Shown: positions 14,036-17,849 of the stretch, in pieces
Position numbering within the stretch: the first letter of the stretch is position 1
How the letters are laid out: every line of letters begins with the position of its first letter
Assembly (NCBI GenBank): GCA_007122505.1
Contig: SKTQ01000199.1
Span: forward strand, 1 to 17,849
DNA from: Bacteroidales bacterium
GTDB taxonomy: Bacteria; Bacteroidota; Bacteroidia; Bacteroidales; UBA7960
Direction: 5' to 3'
Length of the DNA stretch: 17,849 nt
Translations under genes and position numbers: made by a program
Notes under the pieces: generated by a model
What the model was told of the DNA's origin: nothing
The model's input: only the letters and a program-made list of their open reading frames with translations
The model's database searches: none

Positions 14036-16051
14036 ATGGTAGCAAAAATCAAGAAAAAACTCAACGAGTCGAAAACCGCGAGGTGGGTCGTGCTGATTGT
14101 AGCCAGTTTTGCCATGGCTACCAACTATTATTTCTATGACGCGCTGGCACCGCTGGCAGATCTGATACGCATGAACCTGGGGTTCAGCTCTACGGAGTAT
14201 GGCTTTTTCATCTCTGCCTACTCCATCCCCAATGTGTTTCTTGCGATGGCCGTGTTGGGGGGTATTATTCTGGACCGTATCGGCATCCGGATCACCGGTT
14301 TTTCGTTCATATTTATGATGGCTATCGGAGGTACCATCACTGCTTATGGGGCCTCGGATGCTTTTCTGAGCGGCGGGTTTGGGTATAACTTTATGAACTC
14401 GTTCCTGACGGGCTACTCCCCTGCCCTGAAAATGATGACCCTTGGGTTCTTTATTTTCGGACTTGGCGCGGAAACAAGCATCGTGGTATTGTCCAAAGTG
14501 ATCGTGAAGTGGTTTAAAGGGAAGGAGCTTGCACTCGCACTGGGTCTTAACCTGGCCATTGGCCGCCTGGGAGCCGCCCTGGCGTTCACTCTTTCACCCA
14601 GGCTCATCTACCCCGAATGGACAACCGCCATCTGGTTCGGTGCTCTCGTTCTCTGGGTTGGCTTGCTGGCCTTTATGTTTTACATGATCATGGACCTGAA
14701 ACTCGACAGGCAGGTGGAAATTGACCTGAAAGATCCGGAAGACGAGTTCAAGTGGAAAGACCTTAAGGACCTTGTCACCAATCGCTCTGTGATCTATATA
14801 ACATTATTATGCGTTACTTTTTATTCGGCGGTATTCCCATTCCTCAAATTCGCCCCCGACCTGCTGATGAATAAGTTTTCCATGCCACGGGCGCTGGCTG
14901 GGGATGTGACATCATACCTGATGTATGGGACCATTTTGCTGACACCGCTGTTCGGATGGGTGGCCGACAACAAGGGAAAAAGTGCCACCCTGATGTACCT
15001 GGGTTCGGCATTGCTGATCGTTGCCCACCTGATGTTTGCCAAAACCTACATCGAACCCCGCGTACCCATCGTTTTGCTGGGTATTGCATTCTCCCTGGTG
15101 CCGGCCGCCATGTGGCCCGCAGTTACCAAAATCGTTAAGCAAAGTAAGCTGGGTACTGCCTATGGCTTCATGTTCTCCGTGCAGAATATCGGTCTGTGGT
15201 TTTTCCCAATACTCATAGGCTTCGTGATCGATTCATCCAACCCATTCTACCGAACAGAAGTAACAACCGGTGAATTTGCCAAAGTGCAGGCCACCGAACT
15301 GAATTACACAGGCACCTACATTGACCGGCACCAGGAACCAAACGCCGATATGTCCATCAATGTGAACGTGACCGTTTTTAATGACAGTATCAGCGGAAAC
15401 GTTTTGTGGCGCGAAATACATGCCGTACAAACCGACGACAAAGGGCAATTCAACATAACGGTCGGCAAAGGTGATGTGATTTCCAACGTTGATTTCACCA
15501 GGCTGAAGGAAAAACCGACCTACCGCGCCGATATCGTTGTAACCCGGCGTTCAGAAGATATCCATCTGTTTTCCGGAGATTTCTTTGCCTACGACAATTA
15601 TTACTTCAGAAGCAATGTGGAAGAACAACATGCTGCTTTGTTTGGCCGGACATTAAGAGGGATGCTGACAATTCACGATCTCGTAACAGATACAGTTAGG
15701 GTAGCAGAACCAGCAGAAAACACAAACGAAGACGCACCGGAAATCAGGGAAACAATTGTGGAAGAAGAGGTGTTGGTCTGGCAGGAAAGAATCAGATTTT
15801 ATGTTGAAGATGACGGCAGCTTTGAAATAACTATGGGATACGGACGCCTGGTTTATGCAAACCCGAATTATTTTGGTGTCCGCGAAGGAGAACATGCTGC
15901 CGAGATCATCAAGCCGCTGGATTATACCAATGCCATGCTGGTATTCTCCCTGCTTGGATTCGTCGGACTGATCTTTGCCTTCCTTCTGAAACGGGAAGAC
16001 AAAACATCCGGTTATGGCCTCGAGTTGCCAAATAAAGATATGGAAGATTAG
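14036..16051 (+). CDS. MFS transporter with large periplasmic insertion
   Basis: The 671-residue protein is a 12-helix major facilitator carrier of the inner membrane. Helices fall near 17-38, 56-78, 86-104, 131-158, 164-186, 197-219, 251-275, 290-310, 318-335, 343-363, 374-400 and 631-652. The MFS loop signature GGIILDRIGIR is at 75-85, between helices 2 and 3. Between helices 11 and 12 about 229 residues (401-629) are inserted, predicted to lie in the periplasm. Two beta-rich stretches in it resemble each other (NVLWREIHAVQTDDKGQF near 455 and EEVLVWQERIRFYVEDDGSF near 577), separated by an acidic linker around 557-578. Usual MFS proteins are 400-450 residues. The substrate is unknown. The gene follows merR by 35 nt and precedes hldD by 15 nt, so co-transcription is likely. 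Confidence 0.9.
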   Translation: MVAKIKKKLNESKTARWVVLIVASFAMATNYYFYDALAPLADLIRMNLGFSSTEYGFFISAYSIPNVFLAMAVLGGIILDRIGIRITGFSFIFMMAIGGTITAYGASDAFLSGGFGYNFMNSFLTGYSPALKMMTLGFFIFGLGAETSIVVLSKVIVKWFKGKELALALGLNLAIGRLGAALAFTLSPRLIYPEWTTAIWFGALVLWVGLLAFMFYMIMDLKLDRQVEIDLKDPEDEFKWKDLKDLVTNRSVIYITLLCVTFYSAVFPFLKFAPDLLMNKFSMPRALAGDVTSYLMYGTILLTPLFGWVADNKGKSATLMYLGSALLIVAHLMFAKTYIEPRVPIVLLGIAFSLVPAAMWPAVTKIVKQSKLGTAYGFMFSVQNIGLWFFPILIGFVIDSSNPFYRTEVTTGEFAKVQATELNYTGTYIDRHQEPNADMSINVNVTVFNDSISGNVLWREIHAVQTDDKGQFNITVGKGDVISNVDFTRLKEKPTYRADIVVTRRSEDIHLFSGDFFAYDNYYFRSNVEEQHAALFGRTLRGMLTIHDLVTDTVRVAEPAENTNEDAPEIRETIVEEEVLVWQERIRFYVEDDGSFEITMGYGRLVYANPNYFGVREGEHAAEIIKPLDYTNAMLVFSLLGFVGLIFAFLLKREDKTSGYGLELPNKDMED

Positions 16052-16066
16052 TATTACATTTTCATT

Positions 16067-17032
16067 ATGATCGTTGTAACAGGAGCAGCCGGTTTCATTG
16101 GCAGCTGTCTGGTTGGCTTACTTAACCAACAGGGATACACCGACCTGGTCCTTGTTGATGATTTTACCCGCCCGGAAAAAATGCAGAACCTGGCGGGTAA
16201 AATCTATGTCATCAAATGCCAGCGTGAAGAATTCCCTTTTTGGTTAGACAAAAACCACTCATCCATTAAATGGTTTTTTCACCTGGGCGCCAGGACCGAC
16301 ACCAGGGAAACACGGACGAGCATTTTTGACAGCCTTAATCTGAACTATTCTAAAACCATTTGGAATGCCTGCGCCCGGTATGGCATTCCGCTGATATATG
16401 CCTCCTCCGCTGCCACCTATGGGGCTGGCGAACAAGGATACAGCGACGATCATAGCATTATACCCAGTCTAAAACCACTGAACCCATACGGAAAAAGCAA
16501 ACAGGATTTTGATCTCTGGGCACTGCAGCAAGCCGAAAAACCACCTTTTTGGGCAGGACTAAAATTTTTTAATGTTTATGGCCCCAACGAGTATCACAAG
16601 GGAAGAATGGCCTCGGTAGTTTTCCATATGTTTCAACAGATCAAAACCAAAGGGAAGGTACAGTTGTTTCGCAGCCATGTACCCGATATTGCCGATGGAG
16701 AGCAGAAAAGGGATTTTATTTATGTTCTTGATGTGATTGAAGTTTGCCTGTACCTGATGCAAAACCAGCCCCGGTCCGGTATTTTTAATCTGGGCAGCGG
16801 AAGGGCAACAAGCTATTATGATCTGGCAGCCATAACTTTTAAGGCACTAAACAAAGTACCTGAAATATCTTTTATTGACACCCCGATAGAAATTCGGAAA
16901 AACTATCAGTATTTTACCAAAGCACAAATGGACAAACTGCGGGGGGCAGGTTATCAGCTTTCTTTCCGGACAATTGAAGCAGGTGTTGATGATTATGTCA
17001 ACCGATTCCTCGCACCATCCCGTTACCTCTGA
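16067..17032 (+). CDS. hldD: ADP-L-glycero-D-manno-heptose 6-epimerase
   Basis: HldD (RfaD) converts ADP-D-glycero- to ADP-L-glycero-D-manno-heptose, the donor for the LPS inner core, in the cytoplasm. The 321-residue protein is a short-chain dehydrogenase/epimerase. It has a Rossmann motif GAAGFIG (residues 6-12), HLGARTDTRET near 72-82 and YASSAATYG at 111-119. The active-site Y141 and K145 are in PYGKSK. The family-specific second lysine K178 is in YHKGRMAS, at the same number as in E. coli HldD, which separates it from GalE-type epimerases. It is preceded by the MFS gene by 15 nt, and its stop overlaps the convergent AcpH-like gene by 10 nt. The other heptose genes are not in the window. 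Confidence 0.93.
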   Translation: MIVVTGAAGFIGSCLVGLLNQQGYTDLVLVDDFTRPEKMQNLAGKIYVIKCQREEFPFWLDKNHSSIKWFFHLGARTDTRETRTSIFDSLNLNYSKTIWNACARYGIPLIYASSAATYGAGEQGYSDDHSIIPSLKPLNPYGKSKQDFDLWALQQAEKPPFWAGLKFFNVYGPNEYHKGRMASVVFHMFQQIKTKGKVQLFRSHVPDIADGEQKRDFIYVLDVIEVCLYLMQNQPRSGIFNLGSGRATSYYDLAAITFKALNKVPEISFIDTPIEIRKNYQYFTKAQMDKLRGAGYQLSFRTIEAGVDDYVNRFLAPSRYL

Positions 17033-17631
17033 CCTTTGATGTGATGTGCGTGGGAAACCCCCAGTTCTTCCACAAAAGAAACAATATCCGGAAAAAACAT
17101 CCTGAACTCTTCCTCAAAGTCTTCGTAATGCTGAAGAAGATCATCAACTGCTGTTTCCATACCTGAGTCAAAGGGTGTCCTTCTGGCCATGCCTGCAAAA
17201 TTTCTCCGGAGACTCTCCGGATCGGCATAATTAACCAGCCAGTTGTTATCCACCATGTAGGGAAGAATATATTGCGCCCGCGGAGGCAATGATTTTATAA
17301 CGCCGTTCAGTATCCGGTAGGCCCTCGCCACATAATCATTCAGGGCATGCACGGAAAACTCATCCCAGTAACGGGCCAAAAAATGATCATAGTACATGTC
17401 AACAACCACACCAGCATAGAGCCGGTATCTTTCCCGCAACCGGTCCTTGCTCCTGTTTACAACCACATGGGCATCGGTAAAAGTGTCAATTTGCCGGTGC
17501 AACAAAATACCTTCTTTAACGGTTGGACTATAACCATTGATCTGGCTGCCCTTAACCATATCGGCAATAAAGTTGCCGATGATCAGGTGGTCCTTGTTGC
17601 CTGACAAATACAAGTGGGCTAAAAAGTTCAT
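17023..17631 (-). CDS. acyl carrier protein phosphodiesterase (AcpH-like)
   Basis: This 202-residue protein matches the AcpH family, which removes 4'-phosphopantetheine from holo-acyl carrier protein. The family opening MNFLAHLYLSG is present at residue 1, followed by GNFIADMVKGS near 19-29 with probable metal ligand D24. The block GILLHRQIDTFTD near 41-53 and VVVDMYYDHFLARYW near 75-89 supply further conserved His and Asp residues of this metal-dependent fold. The start is secure because the conserved motif begins at the first codon. Length is close to that of the E. coli enzyme. The gene is convergent with hldD and overlaps its stop by 10 nt. No -7 motif is visible upstream. Some members of this family may have other phosphohydrolase substrates. 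Confidence 0.88.
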   Translation of the reverse strand: MNFLAHLYLSGNKDHLIIGNFIADMVKGSQINGYSPTVKEGILLHRQIDTFTDAHVVVNRSKDRLRERYRLYAGVVVDMYYDHFLARYWDEFSVHALNDYVARAYRILNGVIKSLPPRAQYILPYMVDNNWLVNYADPESLRRNFAGMARRTPFDSGMETAVDDLLQHYEDFEEEFRMFFPDIVSFVEELGVSHAHHIKGQR

Positions 17632-17849
17632 GCTATGTTTTCAAGGTCATCTGTTCCAAACCACAATAATACGAATATTATGATTATGGTCAAAAACTGA
17701 AGGTTAAAGACAGCAGGATTGAAAGTCCGGAGTTCAATATTATCCTGAATAACAGATTGTAATAGATTAACTTCCAGAGCGTATAAAGACGGGGCTAACC
17801 TGGACAATCTGCTCCTAAATTGAAAATAATTGATAAATTCAATAAAAAA
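17632..17849. other. intergenic tail with inverted repeats, no gene seen
   Basis: No coding region is supported here. Inverted repeats occur at 17666-17681 (ATAATA, loop CGAA, TATTAT) and at 17714-17747 (CAGGA...TCCTG around TTGAA...TTCAA). A longer one lies at 17753-17811 (CAGATTGT...ACAATCTG, with CCAG...CTGG inside). ATTGAA...TTCAAT arms recur at 17718-17738 and 17819-17843. The region probably belongs to the control region or end of a gene beyond the window. No -7 match was found on either strand. Confidence 0.4.

Noticed and set aside
14036..16051. two genes: an MFS carrier and a separate periplasmic protein
   Set aside because: The reading frame is continuous through the insert, and a twelfth helix follows it, so it is one protein.

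Overview
The window looks like a chromosomal segment of a Bacteroidota (Bacteroidetes) bacterium, probably a Bacteroidales or related lineage. Three lines support this. Start codons lack Shine-Dalgarno sequences and follow A/T-rich leaders. Bacteroidetes-type -7 promoter elements (TAnnTTTG) sit in front of several genes on both strands. The gene content also fits: a kinase/RapZ-C fusion beside a MurU-like gene, a UvrD-like AddB-type nuclease, and an M23 peptidase divergent from alaS. Gene density is high, no gap exceeds 250 bp, and I see no tRNA, rRNA, CRISPR array, transposase or phage gene.

Layout. 1-48: degenerate heptamer repeats. 49-2294, minus strand: an RluA-family pseudouridine synthase overlapping panB, then (upstream) a rubrerythrin/ferritin-like diiron protein, with two stem-loops between the last two. 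2539-7971, plus strand: an AmgK-like sugar kinase fused to a RapZ C-terminal domain, a MurU-like nucleotidyltransferase, then a large AddB-like protein whose start codon abuts an octamer repeat tract. 8005-10623, minus strand: alaS. It is divergent from an M23 endopeptidase gene (10773-11744). A PQQ-type beta-propeller lipoprotein gene (11819-13507, minus) separates that peptidase gene from a MerR-like regulator (13665-14000), an MFS transporter with a large periplasmic insertion (14036-16051) and hldD (16067-17032). These last three form a plus-strand run. An AcpH-like gene (minus) overlaps the end of hldD. The last 218 bp hold several inverted repeats and no gene.

How the genes fit together. 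Several serve the cell envelope. The kinase and MurU-like pair would carry out anomeric MurNAc/GlcNAc salvage (peptidoglycan recycling), and the fused RapZ-C domain belongs to a family that senses glucosamine-6-phosphate. The M23 peptidase cuts peptidoglycan, and HldD makes ADP-heptose for LPS. PanB (pantothenate) and the AcpH-like enzyme (4'-phosphopantetheine removal from ACP) both touch CoA/ACP metabolism, but they are far apart here.

The most interesting items are the kinase-RapZ fusion next to the MurU-like gene and the MFS transporter with a two-copy beta-rich periplasmic insertion. Next come the short degenerate tandem repeats in intergenic DNA, especially the octamer tract that runs up to a start codon. 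All assignments are by eye from sequence motifs; no database search was run.
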